Assembly (NCBI GenBank): GCA_030248065.1
Contig: JASAMV010004718.1
Span: forward strand, 124,001 to 188,000
Length of the DNA stretch: 64,000 nt
Reading direction: 5' to 3'
Source of the DNA: Rhynchonema sp. JSB1_4
Lineage: Eukaryota > Nematoda > Chromadorea > Monhysterida > Xyalidae
Part shown: in pieces, positions 10,818-22,846 of the stretch
How the letters are laid out: each line of letters starts with the position of its first letter
How positions within the stretch are numbered: the first letter of the stretch is position 1
Translations under genes and position numbers: made by a program
The notes under the pieces: model-generated
What the model was told of the DNA's origin: nothing
Seen by the model: only the letters and a program-made list of their open reading frames with translations
Databases searched by the model: none

Positions 10818-13800
10818 TTACAAATCCAGAGTATTCAAGTAGAAGACGCAGGACCTAGTGCCGGGGCAGGGTATCGTGTCCTTCTCCAGCAAAACAGAGA
10901 TCACGCAAAACACGCAATAGGCCACGATCATGACCAAACCAAATGCACGATGCATACGCCAGTTGCTGACGGCAATCGTGACGACCAATACGATCAACAT
11001 TGTGAACAACATGCCAACACTGCACACCAGACCCTTGGACGTAACTGGGATGAATGGCTTGGTAGTGCCCATCACTGCGTGGAACAGGAAATATAGCAGC
11101 CAGGGCACGGGCAAGCTGCAACGGTTGCAAAATGTGAAACGATTGGCACTGGATTGCCAACGAAACAGTCAACCAACCCGACACAAACATCGAACAGATT
11201 CGAGCCGACCGAGCTGGACACAGCCATGTCACCGAATCCCTTGCGCGCCACCAACACACTCGTGATCAGATCGGGGATGCTCGTGCCCGCTGCCAATAGC
11301 GTCAGACCCATGATCTGCAACAGGGGTTAGAATAATTAGTGTTTGGAAAAGTATTGTCGAATGTTTAACCGACCTCAATGGGTATGTCGTAGGTGTCGCC
11401 CACAATTGACGCCCACCAAACCATGAAATATGAGAACAACGCAATCCAGAGAATGCTGCCCATGAACGTTAATGGGTACCAACGACGCGCTTGCTGCAAT
11501 ACCACAATTACGATTACGATTACGAGAACTCGCAATGTTTGTAGTTGGTTCTGGCCGGACAATAAAAATCTCATGCTCATTGAAACATGGTTCACACAAG
11601 GGCAGGACAATTCGTAAAGGTGTCATGTCAGTGACCAACCGGTTTTCTAACGTCGGGCAACGTGAAGTACAACGGAATCATAATTGGTGCCAACAGAATG
11701 TAGAGTATACGTCGTTGCCACGTGTCTGGCCAACGAATACTCAATGGTTCGTCCTCGGTTGGCTCGATCTTTTCAATCGTTTTTGATCGATGTTCCTGAA
11801 CATTTATTTGTGTTTGTCTGTTTGTGAAATTGCCGCACTTTTCTAACAAAAATAAGGCGCCAAACTTCGGTCAAATTGTTGTGATGAACGCGTTGAGAGG
11901 CGGAATCGCCAGCTGGCGCCTCAGAAGAATGAACGGCACCGTTTGCTTCTGCTAGAACAAATTTAAATTAGATGATTTTCGGTTGTTTTCAGGTGAGCGA
12001 AGAGACTCAAATTGCCCACCTGCTGGAGTGTCGCTAAAATGCAAGGGCTGCACCATCAGTGCAACAATGCTCGCTCTGTACATGGCTCCATTATGCAGAA
12101 TAGTCGGTACCTGCAGTTTTCAGTCATACATAAAACTGAAAGGTGCCTGAAATTCGCTTCGAAATTAGTAATCGGTCCCCGATAACTTACGGATGATCTG
12201 CGTGGTCGAGGGTGTGTCACCTCTTCCACACGGGGCTGTGCGACCGCGCCCGATAACTGTGAATCCAGGGACCGACCAACATTGTTGTTGTTGTTGTTGT
12301 TGCTGTGCTCACCACTGGGACCCGGGGCCTTGCCGTTTTGCGTTGGCTCCATCTGAGAGCAGGGACTGGTGTGTTATGCAAGACGTTTACAGCAGTTTTT
12401 TGCGTGTGGATAATGTTTGCTTTGGCGAATGATTATTATGGTGATTATGGATTATGATTAACATGAACGCCGCGCCATTGCTGAAAACAGGGTCGAATTC
12501 CCGAAAATCAATTGCGCGGCGCACCGTGTATTCGATCTATCCAACGCTCTCCACCTCGGTGCGTAAATCTACTTTTTACTCTCAAAACATGCGTGTACTG
12601 AACAACGCTACATGCAACAAGCTGAAGTCAGCCGGTTGTTATCATCGCTTTCGCACCACACAGTCGACTGCGTTTTCGGGAATTCGACCCACGGAAAAGT
12701 CAATCTGCCAACAGATCTCATAATAATATTGCACCCGACAGACCTGCATATTATTGTGATTGGCGTCACTGCCGGCAGTGCCAGGCGGCAAAACGGCCAC
12801 TTCAGCCCGGCCCAGTATTCTGTGTTTGACAAACGATTGCAACTGCTCGTTGTATTTCATGAACGTACAGTACGCTAGGTATATGACGAACAGAATGACA
12901 GCGTTGTACCAGCGAACCATCTCGTCAATGAACGAAAACACCAACACGCCCAATGCCACGATGTAGAACGTTATGTCGCTGAAACATCGGCTATGGTTTG
13001 GAACAGAACATCCAAAAACGAAATATGTATTTCAACGGTCTCATTAGGTAAAGAGAATTATTTGAGCCAAGCAACCACAGGAACTTCTTACAGTAACCAA
13101 CCGAAACAATGGCCACCACGTGAGATGCAGCACGCTCTTGGAAAACAAGACGCAGAATGCGAGCACAAAAAGAATATTGAATGTTGCACTACCTGAAACC
13201 AGAGTGAAACATCAATGGCGACAAAAACGAAGTAGAATACAAAAAATCGATAATTGACAAATTGACAGACTGACCGACAATCGTGCCGATGCCGACATTG
13301 TCACTGGATATAAACACGCCGATGACGGACGTGAAGAACTCGGGTGCCGACCCACCCGCTGCCATGAACGTGGCACCGGCCACATCCTCGCTGATTTGTA
13401 GTTTTTCTGTGATCACACCTGTGAAACATTGATACATCTTTTGTGACCAGTGCTAATAGGCATGATAACAAAGGCAAAACATTTAAAATTATAATGGCAT
13501 GGATAACAAAGGGGACAACATTGAACGTCCGGAATCCGTGCGCACTTAGGTAAGCCAAGTGTTACACTTTAGTACAATTATGCATAGTGCCATGTAGTAA
13601 ACTATGACTGTTATTATTCCCACGCAAACTAGTTTGGCACAAACAACATGGAAAGTCGTCCACTAACCGAGTGCGGGCACAAAGAACTCATCACAAACGA
13701 CCATGAGCGCAACGAACATGTAGCACAGACCAGACAGATGAAGGATGATCGCGCCGTGCGTACGTTGTTCGTCGGTGAAAATGTTGATTTGCGGGTAGAG

Positions 13801-14314
13801 ATTGCCGGTGGATGAAGATCTGCAAACGCGTTCGTTTGGGGGGGTTGCTGTGTATGGTTCACCAAGTTACCTCACAACATCAACCGTCTCGAATGGTTGA
13901 AAAACGTCAGGTGCTCAACATGACCACTGCTTGCTTTGTTATCATGCCCATCGACAGCATTTGCTAGTTAGACACCAACGGAAAAACTATATACCTACAA
14001 ACAAGCTTCGGAGAGAAGACTCACGAATTCAAGAGTTGCGCAATTTCGTAGCATCTCGGTTGCACGGCCTCTGGCTGTCCAGTAGTTGTGGTGGTGACGA
14101 ACTCGACCACCCCTGACCGTTGTTGTGCCTCCCTCTTCACACGTCTGTGGTTGGCGAAATGGGCACCGATTGACTGATGATGCCCGGCACCGAAACACAC
14201 CAAAAGTGCAGTAAGACACAGCAGACACAGCGGGACGACTTGACGCCGAATATGACGACGCAAACGATAGTAGGATACGATGCGATTGAGCTTGGGCTCG
14301 CAAGAGGTCGACAT
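10818..14314 (-). CDS. K+-dependent Na+/Ca2+ exchanger (NCKX/SLC24 family)
   Basis: Plasma-membrane antiporter that exports Ca2+ and K+ in exchange for Na+. Twelve exons: 14025-14314, 13668-13819, 13275-13418, 13102-13192, 12744-12978, 12191-12352, 12020-12110, 11866-11951, 11640-11795, 11374-11493, 11178-11314, 10818-11115; all phases match and the frame closes at 653 aa, usual for the family. An N-terminal hydrophobic stretch (about residues 25-42) is followed by an extracellular loop. The alpha-1 repeat has [21 protein letters not shown] and VGSATFNI; the alpha-2 repeat has [17 protein letters not shown] and [10 protein letters not shown], the ion-coordinating segments. [14 protein letters not shown] and WPDTWQRR also match NCKX. 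The cytosolic loop is short, with a poly-Asn run from a CAA repeat. The exon 8 donor (GAA|gtttgg) is weak, so that junction is the least sure. Members differ by tissue and I cannot tell which paralogue this is. Confidence 0.95.
12282..12303. repeat. Trinucleotide repeat coding poly-Asn
   Basis: (TTG)7 on the plus strand, read as seven Asn codons in exon 6 of the exchanger's cytosolic loop. Its length is likely to vary between individuals. Confidence 0.9.
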
Positions 14315-17300
14315 TGCGGATTAGGTTAGACGTACTAAATACAGGGTCTGAAGGTCAGGGCTGATGATTTTATTGCATAAGCACAAAATGATCTGAATGC
14401 TTCGGGATTTCTATTTGTAGATTGCAGAATCAGCAAAGCCGACATACAGTAACTCGCGAGAACCATATTGTGACACGCGCTGCCCAGCATGGCCTGATTA
14501 TGTTTATTTTGTATTGGTCCCATCCCTTTTTGAGTGGATGACGTAACGTACCTTAAGTAAGGGCCATATGAGTATAAGAAGATCAGGCTGGCACTGGCTC
14601 AGTCAAAATACAAAAACATACAAAAACAAAAACGTTTATTCTAATGAAGATGATTGTCGAAGTGCTGAAAAATATAAAATTTCGATACAAGAACATTGTA
14701 CCGCCAGCGTTGGCGATTCATCACTGTTAATCACAATGGCTTGACATTTTTTGTACTGCTCAAAGCAAGGCTGCGCAAACGTATACGTAACAGAGCTTCA
14801 TGAGATCGCAGTCTTTCTGATACGCCGGGTGCACCACAAAACATCTCAAGCAAGCTGTATATGAGGGTGTGCTTTGTGGGCATGTGCATGTCCATATGAC
14901 GTGTGGTGGGGTTGCGCTTTCGACTCAGTCAAATACCACGCTGCCTGGGTCCGGTCAGTTAGACGGACAGCCAGGGCTAGCCCCAAAAACCTTATGGTAT
15001 GGTACAGTTTCAGAGACAAACTAAATACCTAGTTTGGCTGCAACCTCACGCGCCACTTTATGCAAAAATCTCAACCCGTGTTCTCAAGTATATTTTTCCT
15101 CTTTCATACATTACTTATGCACTACATTAGGCACATATGTACATGTGACTGACATAAACACCTTGCCTATTTAGCCGTTTTCCAACCCAGCTTCTTTAGT
15201 TTCAATCTGCCATATCCAGTGAGTCAAAGACTAATCTGCATGCGTTGCCCACGACAACCGGCCACAAACGCCAGCAAAGAACATTGACATGCATCAGGCA
15301 AGGTTACGGTAAATCTTACTCAGTTCCCGCTCCAAGATCCAGTCCTGGCAGATCCGGAACCTTTGGAACTCACGCTGTGTTGCACCTGACTTTCCCGAAA
15401 TCTATCGTCTGCAGGTAGAGCTCAATCGCTTCTCATATAATCCTATTAACAATCTGGTGGCTGGCGCACACATGCTGCGTGCGCGGCAGCTTTATGTGAT
15501 CGCAAGTCAGCCCGACTTTGAGCACAAGACTTTCGCTCGAACATGTGCCCTTCTGTGTACCTGTACTGCCGAGCCATCTATTCCAATATGTAAGTATCTG
15601 CTTGTGCATCATGCGAGTGTGCGTGAGATGAATGATTAAAACGATGTGCCACTAATGGGATGATACAACGCCCAGCCCATGATCGTGATAACATGTTTGT
15701 TTTTGATTCCGGTCGGCACACTTTTGCATCTTAGCACCATTTTGTCAGCCGGGTTTGTATCTGCCACAGCATTGATGCAACGTGCGTGTGTTAATCACAT
15801 GTCAGGTATGCACATCATCGAGTCTCAGAGACAACGGAATTCTGTTTATTCGAGCTCAGAGGAATCCATCCATACGCAACACGCATTGCTGAACTGAAAT
15901 GCATTACTGCACTGTGGCTTGACTGCTAATGACTTGCACTTGAGTAAAGCCGCAGTTTTGGTGTGATTTACTCTCCGATCAATACAGTTCCACATTATCT
16001 GGACTACAGAACCTCAGCTTCTGCATTATGCAGTGCAGTTCAAGAGTTCAAGGCTGTTGAAGCAGTGTACCCGATCTGTATGCATTGAGCAACCATAAAA
16101 TTAACCGATTCTTTGGAGAAACACCATCTTAGACCCCTGAGCGTCTCTAGTTAACCGCGAACTGGTTTTAATCGAAGAATATCGCCGCGCAGGAAACAGT
16201 TGAAAGACCACTTATTAAATTATACATTAATCGCAAAATGCTGAAACGTCAAAACTATAGAACATTTTTATGTTGTCAAAAACTGTTTTCCGCCACGGGC
16301 TAATTCTGTTGTGGTCTACGCATATGCGAAGGACCAGCGCACGCGCGGCTTCCCTCCCCACGCCAAGAAAGAGAAAAAAACAAAAAAAAAAAAATAATAA
16401 AAAAAAAAAACCCAAACAAAAAAAACAAAAAAACAAAATACATTTCGTGTTATGCAGATAGGCAACAGTGGATAGCACGAGGCAACAGTGCATAGCACGT
16501 GGTTTGCGTGCAATCCAAACATAGTGGAGCGAAGAACACAGCTTTTCAGTGTGAAGAATTAGCCACGTCATCCATCAGCATTCCGACACCTAACACATTT
16601 TGCGCATTTTTTGGGTGACCCAAAAGCCCGTTTATGTACCACGCTTGAACACCGTGACGAATGGTTGACGACAACAGACACTAGATGCTGTGTTACTACG
16701 AAATATGCGCACGTGCGTATACTACCTTAAAATAAGCCAAACATGCCGGTACAAACTAATACGTGCAGCTAAAGCGCGCATGGTAAAGTGTCACTACGTC
16801 ATGCTCATGATGATAATGTTCATCATGCATGAATATTGTCACGAAATAAGATAAAAAATTGCTGAAGAACATCGGCTAGCGTTGTCACAGATGCAAGAGG
16901 GACTTTAGATCTGTGTAAGTACACAGGCGATATTTCTGTTGCACGATATTTCATACCAACCACTTTTCCGAAGGTTTTAGACGCAGGTTACTGCAGGTAT
17001 ACGTACAGGTCTGTGCGCGACAGGAAACATTTCCAAGTGCATTTACAAGTCTAACCATCTCGGGGCAGTCACGATCAGTTTTCAAAATAAATGAGCTGCA
17101 TGTACCCCGATCAGTGCAGACGAAGACACGTGGTGTCTGCTGAAAAATGCTCCGGCACAGGGCACGAAGTTTTAAACACGTGATTTTGATTCGATTTAAT
17201 CATTCTGTTTCAGTGAAACTTATTGTCCAATTTGCTAAATAATAACGTAATTACGCAAGAGTTTTAGATCTGTCTAATGATTTGGTGGTCAACACAAATC

Positions 17301-17519
17301 GTCCACACTGGTCGCCAACGCAGGCCCGAATGAGTGCGAGGAAATACAGTACATGGACACATTGGGCTGCGTTGGCAATGTGCGTTAACCACATGAACAT
17401 AAGCTTAAGCTTTAAGGGTTTTTTCACAAATTCATTTCCAAATGGTAGCACATAATGATAAAAACTCAGATTAATGGAACCCTGCCTTTCCTAGCACCCT
17501 GCATTGACATGAGCCAGCT
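14315..17519. other. Intergenic between divergent exchanger and Patched-related genes
   Basis: The two genes diverge from here, so both promoters should lie in this 3.2 kb. 16375-16440 is an A-rich low-complexity run. I found no exon chain, RNA gene or clear transposon. TATA-like words occur but are not decisive. Confidence 0.4.
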
Positions 17520-20500
17520 ATGCGTTTCCTGGAGGCTGCTTTCCACAGCTATGGTCGGTTTGTGGCCAATCATTCACGACCGTTCTTCGTGATTCCGCTG
17601 ATTTTCACATGTCTGGCCACGAGTGGATTAATCAGGTTGGTGACAGAGAGCAGAATTAAGATGCACCAGCTCACTCAGCATCCTTGTGGGCCCCCGACAA
17701 AAAAAAACAAAAAAATCCAGTTCGAACCTCCGGGGCATTAAATGGGAACGTTTCCACCCACAGCTCTCGGGGAGCTTTAAGCGGAAGACTGGGTGTTTTC
17801 AGCATTGCTAGCATGAATACTTTAGACCAGTCTTTTGACGTTCTGAAACCATATTTGAAGCTGATTATGAGGATCTTCATCTGAACGTGGTAAAACAACC
17901 GCAAAGCAACAGAAAAACACAATTATTGGTCACTGATCACCTAATTTGAATAATTTTTTTACTGTTGGTTAAACAAATGCGTTCCAGAAAAAAACATATA
18001 CCAAATTTCCCACTTGGAGTCCCGAGGGCTCTATTCGGGGAGGAATTTAAGTGAGAACACCTGTACGTATTGTACCTTCCGGTTTTTTTATAAAAAGCCC
18101 CTGAACTGCTCAATGCTCTGAGGCTTATGGTAAACAGAGCAATACAGAAGACTTGACGGCGTTGATAGGAGTATGAAAATTCTAACTCTCTCGTGATTTG
18201 CTTTATCCGAATCCGATACTAAACTTACATTGACCTAATCATACAACTGGTGTAACCCTGGGCCTAACCGTTAATTTGAGTTGTCCGAAAATACGCGCAC
18301 CAATAATCTGGGTAACTGAACAATGGTTTTTTTTAAAACAGTTGAACGCGCGTTTAGATTCCGCAGCCACAAAGACACGCGCAAACTGTTCGCCCCTGCG
18401 CACGTGTTGGCAAAAGCCGAGCGCGTGTCGAAAACGTTCCCGGTGGTCAACATTGGTTATTATAAAGTAATTTTCTTTACTTTTCGCTTCGTATCACACA
18501 GGTCATTTGGTGTATTCGCACTGATAATGACCAGACCCGTCTTCAAGGGCAGGTCTACAGGGGCAACAAAAAAAAGACACGTTACAAACTGATGTTCCCA
18601 AACTAATCCCATAGGTCAACATTATTATCACCCGATCAACTCACAGTAAGGATCGGTCGTTGTTCAATGCCAGCTATTTGAATGCGATTATCGATTTGAA
18701 CAAAGAAGTCGATGAGCGAGCGAGAGTGGTGCTCCCTGTTCGGAACGGTACTGAGCTGCAAAATGTTGGAACCAGACCGAGACTATGTGGTGATCACTGT
18801 GTGGACGTGAACGGAGCCGTACTGTTTGCAATCAGACGATTCGTGATGGACCCAACGAATCAGTATTATGAAATGACATATCCAAAAGTTGGTACAGGCG
18901 CTGCCTAACTGAACTGAACGGTGAACTTCATTATTTGCCTTCCAATTTCAGGCAACCGTTCATTCCAAGTCCGTCTACCTCGGGTACACAATGGGTCTGG
19001 TGCAAGTGCACAATGTTTCATCGACCATCACCGACTTCGGACTGATCGTTCTGTCATATGCGATCAGGGATGACGATCAATCGATAGTGAATCAATTCGA
19101 CACATTCGCTGTGCTGCAAGTGAATCGATTCAATCAACAGCACGCGAATACATTGCACGCATACGTGAACAGTTTGAATCAGAAGGCTTCCGGTTGGTGT
19201 GTATACCGCAAAAAGTATGTTGTTCTTCAAGAGAAAAGACAAGCAAGCTTTAGCACAACATTCCCTTGATTTTTGTTCCCACTGTTCACCACCATTGCCC
19301 AGCGCAACGCATGGTCGCTTTCGCATCGGCGCCATATCTGAGCATCACCATTGCGTTGTTGCTGCTGTTCACAATCGTCACTCTGCTACGTCGACCGTTG
19401 ACGCGAAGTCAGCACATCGAAGCGATCGCATCCCTGATCGGGCCTTGTCTCGCCGTTGTGACCACTTTCGGCACATTGTGGCTGCTCGACTATGAGTTCA
19501 CCAGTGTGCTCATTGTTGTGCCGTTCTTGGCACTGGTTATAGGTTGGTCGATTGATGTTTCATAGCAAGTGTGATGTTTCAACACGACTTTCTCCCATCA
19601 CGCAAGGTGTTGACGATAGTTTCCTGCTGGCTGCCGCGTACCGCAACTGTCCATCAGACATACAGTCAGTGGAGGAACGCATCGGTTGGTCCCTGTCACG
19701 AGCGGGCATCTCGATGACCATCACGTCCAGTACTGACATACTCGTCTTTGCCGTCGGCGCGTTCAACAGTATCCAAGGCGTCCGTTTGTTCTCGGTGAGA
19801 TTGGAATAGAATTACGAAACCGTTTCTGTAACTAGTCGGATACCGATTCGCCCTGAAACGCGCACGCCTTCGGGCGGTACAGACTATACCAGTGCACACG
19901 TCATGCCCAATCTTCGTTCAGGTGTACACAGCGACCGTACTTGCCGTCGATTACGTCTATCAACTCACATTCTTTCTGTCCGTGATGACTTGGGCTGTAA
20001 GACGTCGTAAACCATTTGAAACATCTGCTGATCATGCGGAAAGCGAATTAAAACCACGCGTATCATTGCTGGAGCGCTTCATCAGGTTAACGTTAACTAT
20101 TTTTAACTTGGTTTTCGCGTTGTCAAACTGTTGCCATACTCTCAAACACCCTTCAGATTCCTGCACTGCATGATCAACAAGCCATACTCATTCGCATCGC
20201 GTGCAACCATATTGCTGCTGTTTGCCGTGCACTTGACCGTCAGTCTCTGGCTGAGCACCCGTGCTATGGTCGATTTCACATCGTCACGAATGTTCCTCTA
20301 CAAGTCGGAGATGGCGCGAGCAACTGACCTACTCGAGAACTTTGCCCTGCGCGAAGCCACCACGGTCGTCTACGGGTGTAACGGATACCCGGACTTTCAG
20401 AATGAGACGGTGAGGGAAGACTTCAAGGATATGGTTCGAGCACTGGAGACCATACCACGCGTGTCCGTGGGGGAGCAAGGTTAGAGGTACATACAGGTTT

Positions 20501-22538
20501 CATTAATGTGCAAACTTTCCATATGTACCCACTCTATCCAACAGGGACCCAACTGTGGACACGAACGTTTGAATCGATCCACTGCTACGGCGATGTTTCA
20601 TGCAATAATGTTGACTGGTCACCCGAATCTGTGATCAGCAGTGGACCGATGTTTGACGACGACCGTTGGCTCACAATCAACCATAATCGCACACAAATTC
20701 TCAGTTTCGCGTGGACGTGTGTCTACCGTAATATGAACTCAATGACGGACTTGATGCGGCTGCACAGGCAAGCAGGATGCTCCAAACTTGCTGTCAAAAT
20801 ATGTAGCAATAACTTTTTTAGCCACCGTCGCAAAATTTTGGCGCGCTACCCCGAATTCCAAATTTTGGACTATCACGAGCTCGACGTTGTAGCCGAGACG
20901 CTCGTGGCGTTCCCCGACACGATCATGCGGACATTGGGTATGCCTGTGATTGCCTTTATGACTCAGTTGTCCACTTTCAGCCAGAAAATCAAGCCACAAA
21001 CCGAACATTGCGTGTTCGGTGACCGGTTATCGACTAGTTTTTCTGATTTGGCGTGCGCGCCAAGGCGTGCCAAATACATACATTCATAGGTATAGTCCGC
21101 CCATCAGCTCATGGCACTTTTGTTTGGGAGGTTCAGGTTCCGTTGTGAAAAATTGTTCCTCCGCAAGGCAATGTCAGAGAAAACGGCGACCAAAAATAAA
21201 ATAAAAACCGATTTCTCTTTCTTTTTCTTTTTCGTAAGCCGACCGGAACCGGAACAGCACTGGATCCTGTCAAGCTTTTCAACTGAGAAAAAGTGTCATG
21301 AGCTGATGGATGGACTATACGGTGCCGTGCTGTACCCAGTGTCCTAAATGAAAAACGCCCACGACGACCGTTACTATACGCATGTAATCGAAGGTAGGTG
21401 CCCACAACACCGATGTTCCAGGCGCGGCCATAATCTGCATGTCAATATTGGTGGTGTTGTTTGTACGTAGCACGATCGCGTCGTTTTGGGTGCTGCAAAG
21501 TCTCTTCTCGATCTCAATCGGCAGCATCGGCTACTTGACATTTTGGCACGTGCCCCTCGATGGAATGTCGTTCATTTCATTGCTGATGGGCGTTGGTTGG
21601 TGAGCCGCTCGGTCATGCTATGCAGCAGCTGGCGTACTTATTCAATTTTATATTTTAATATTTCCTCGGCTCCCTCCCTCGTGTCGACCGGCATGTGTAA
21701 GTAAATAAGGACTGGTAGTCGAACATTTCATTTCCGAGCCAGCGAATGGTTGTTAGCAGTCGTGCTGCATGCAGAGCACATGGAAGAAGTTTTGACAAAA
21801 CTCACCACCCAAATTATACGACACAATACATAGCATGTGCTCAAACATGCACCCAAAATGTTACAGGGGTCAGTGTCGATCATACGGCTCACATTTGTTA
21901 CCATTACTACTCCAACACCGAGTCCCTATCGACTGATGTTTCACACAGTGCAACTGCGCACCGAGATGACATTGCGAAACGTTTGTTGGCCACGTACAAA
22001 GCTGCCGGATGGCCAGTAATGCAGGTCGATGGGTGGGAACTGAATACGTGTCAAAGACCAAGAAAACGAACAAGCTCGAGGAACTGAACTTATAGTTTTG
22101 TCTTTTTTAATGTTTTTGTGCAGATCCCAACAACATTGCCCTTTCAGTACTCCCAAGTTGAACAATCGTTTCACATTTTAGTCGGGTGAACACGAACACA
22201 AGAAAAGCTCTCAAAATTGTAACTGAATGGTTCTCCAATCAATCGACGAAATCTGCTCCGTTGTTTCAACAGCAAAGTCTAAGTGTTTATCCTCTGATTT
22301 GCAGGGTATGCTCACCACGTGGATCGGCATCATCCCGCTGTGCCTGGTGCCTGCCGAATTGCCCAACGTGTTCGTCAAGACCGTGTGCGTTCTGACGTTG
22401 TTGGGGATGTTTCACGCTCACGTATTCTTGCCGATTGCGTTTGTGACCTTTCGTCGACAGCCCAAACTACGGCGGATGCTCGAGGAACAGAACCAACGTG
22501 ACAAAGATACAAAATTAAATCATAGGTTTATCTCGTAA
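17520..22538 (+). CDS. Patched-related protein (sterol-sensing domain, PTR/PTCHD family)
   Basis: Multipass membrane protein of the Patched/RND fold; relatives move or sense sterols and lipids and, in nematodes, act in moulting and trafficking. Twelve exons: 17520-17635, 18358-18442, 18615-18887, 18952-19192, 19303-19542, 19607-19794, 19922-20085, 20157-20479, 20545-20937, 21422-21595, 21867-22024, 22305-22538; phases agree and give 862 aa. TM1 follows RFVANHSRPFFVIP; KLFAPAHVLAKAERV matches the family LFTP segment. The sterol-sensing domain covers FASAPYLS to SFLLAAAYR (VIGVDDSFL) and ISMTITSSTDILVFAVGAF. The second half has SFWVLQSLFSISIGSIGYLT and GVSVDHTAHICYHYY, the second copy of the GxSVD motif, ending GMFHAHVFLP. 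A 54-nt in-frame stretch at 20768-20821 looks like a GC-AG intron. Members of this family do not imply a hedgehog pathway. Confidence 0.93.
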
Positions 22539-22632
22539 AAACGTGAATGCGGTCAAAATTAATTGAATTAGTTTTGCAAGACAAACAACTAAAATTCAAA
22601 ACAACCTTGAGTATGACAATAGGATAAAATGC

Positions 22633-22638
22633 AATAAA
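22633..22638 (+). promoter_or_regulatory. Poly(A) signal of Patched-related gene
   Basis: AATAAA lies 95 bp after the stop codon at 22538. The converging MAM gene ends at 22847, so the two 3' ends are only about 200 bp apart. Confidence 0.55.
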
Positions 22639-22846
22639 AATTAAACCAAACTAAAAGCATGGGGCATCAGAAGCATTTTATGTACATAAGCACAAAAGAA
22701 AACATAAATACAGGTAGATTCCGAAATGATCTAAAACTATGTAAAAGATTCGCGTCATTCTTCTGGTTTTAACGTTTTTGGCACACTGTGATTTCAATGT
22801 GACATCACAGACGAAGCGAAACCAATCGATTTCAAAGTGATGACAA

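Noticed and set aside
12056..12190. Exchanger exon 6 reading on past the RRSS donor
   Set aside because: A perfect donor (TCC|gtaagt) ends the exon at 12191, and the next exon (12020-12110) restores the NCKX sequence in phase.
19543..19606. Introns carrying GATGTTTCA as copies of one mobile introner element
   Set aside because: Introns with the word do not align beyond 10-13 bases and the word also occurs in exons, so a single introner family is not supported from this window alone.
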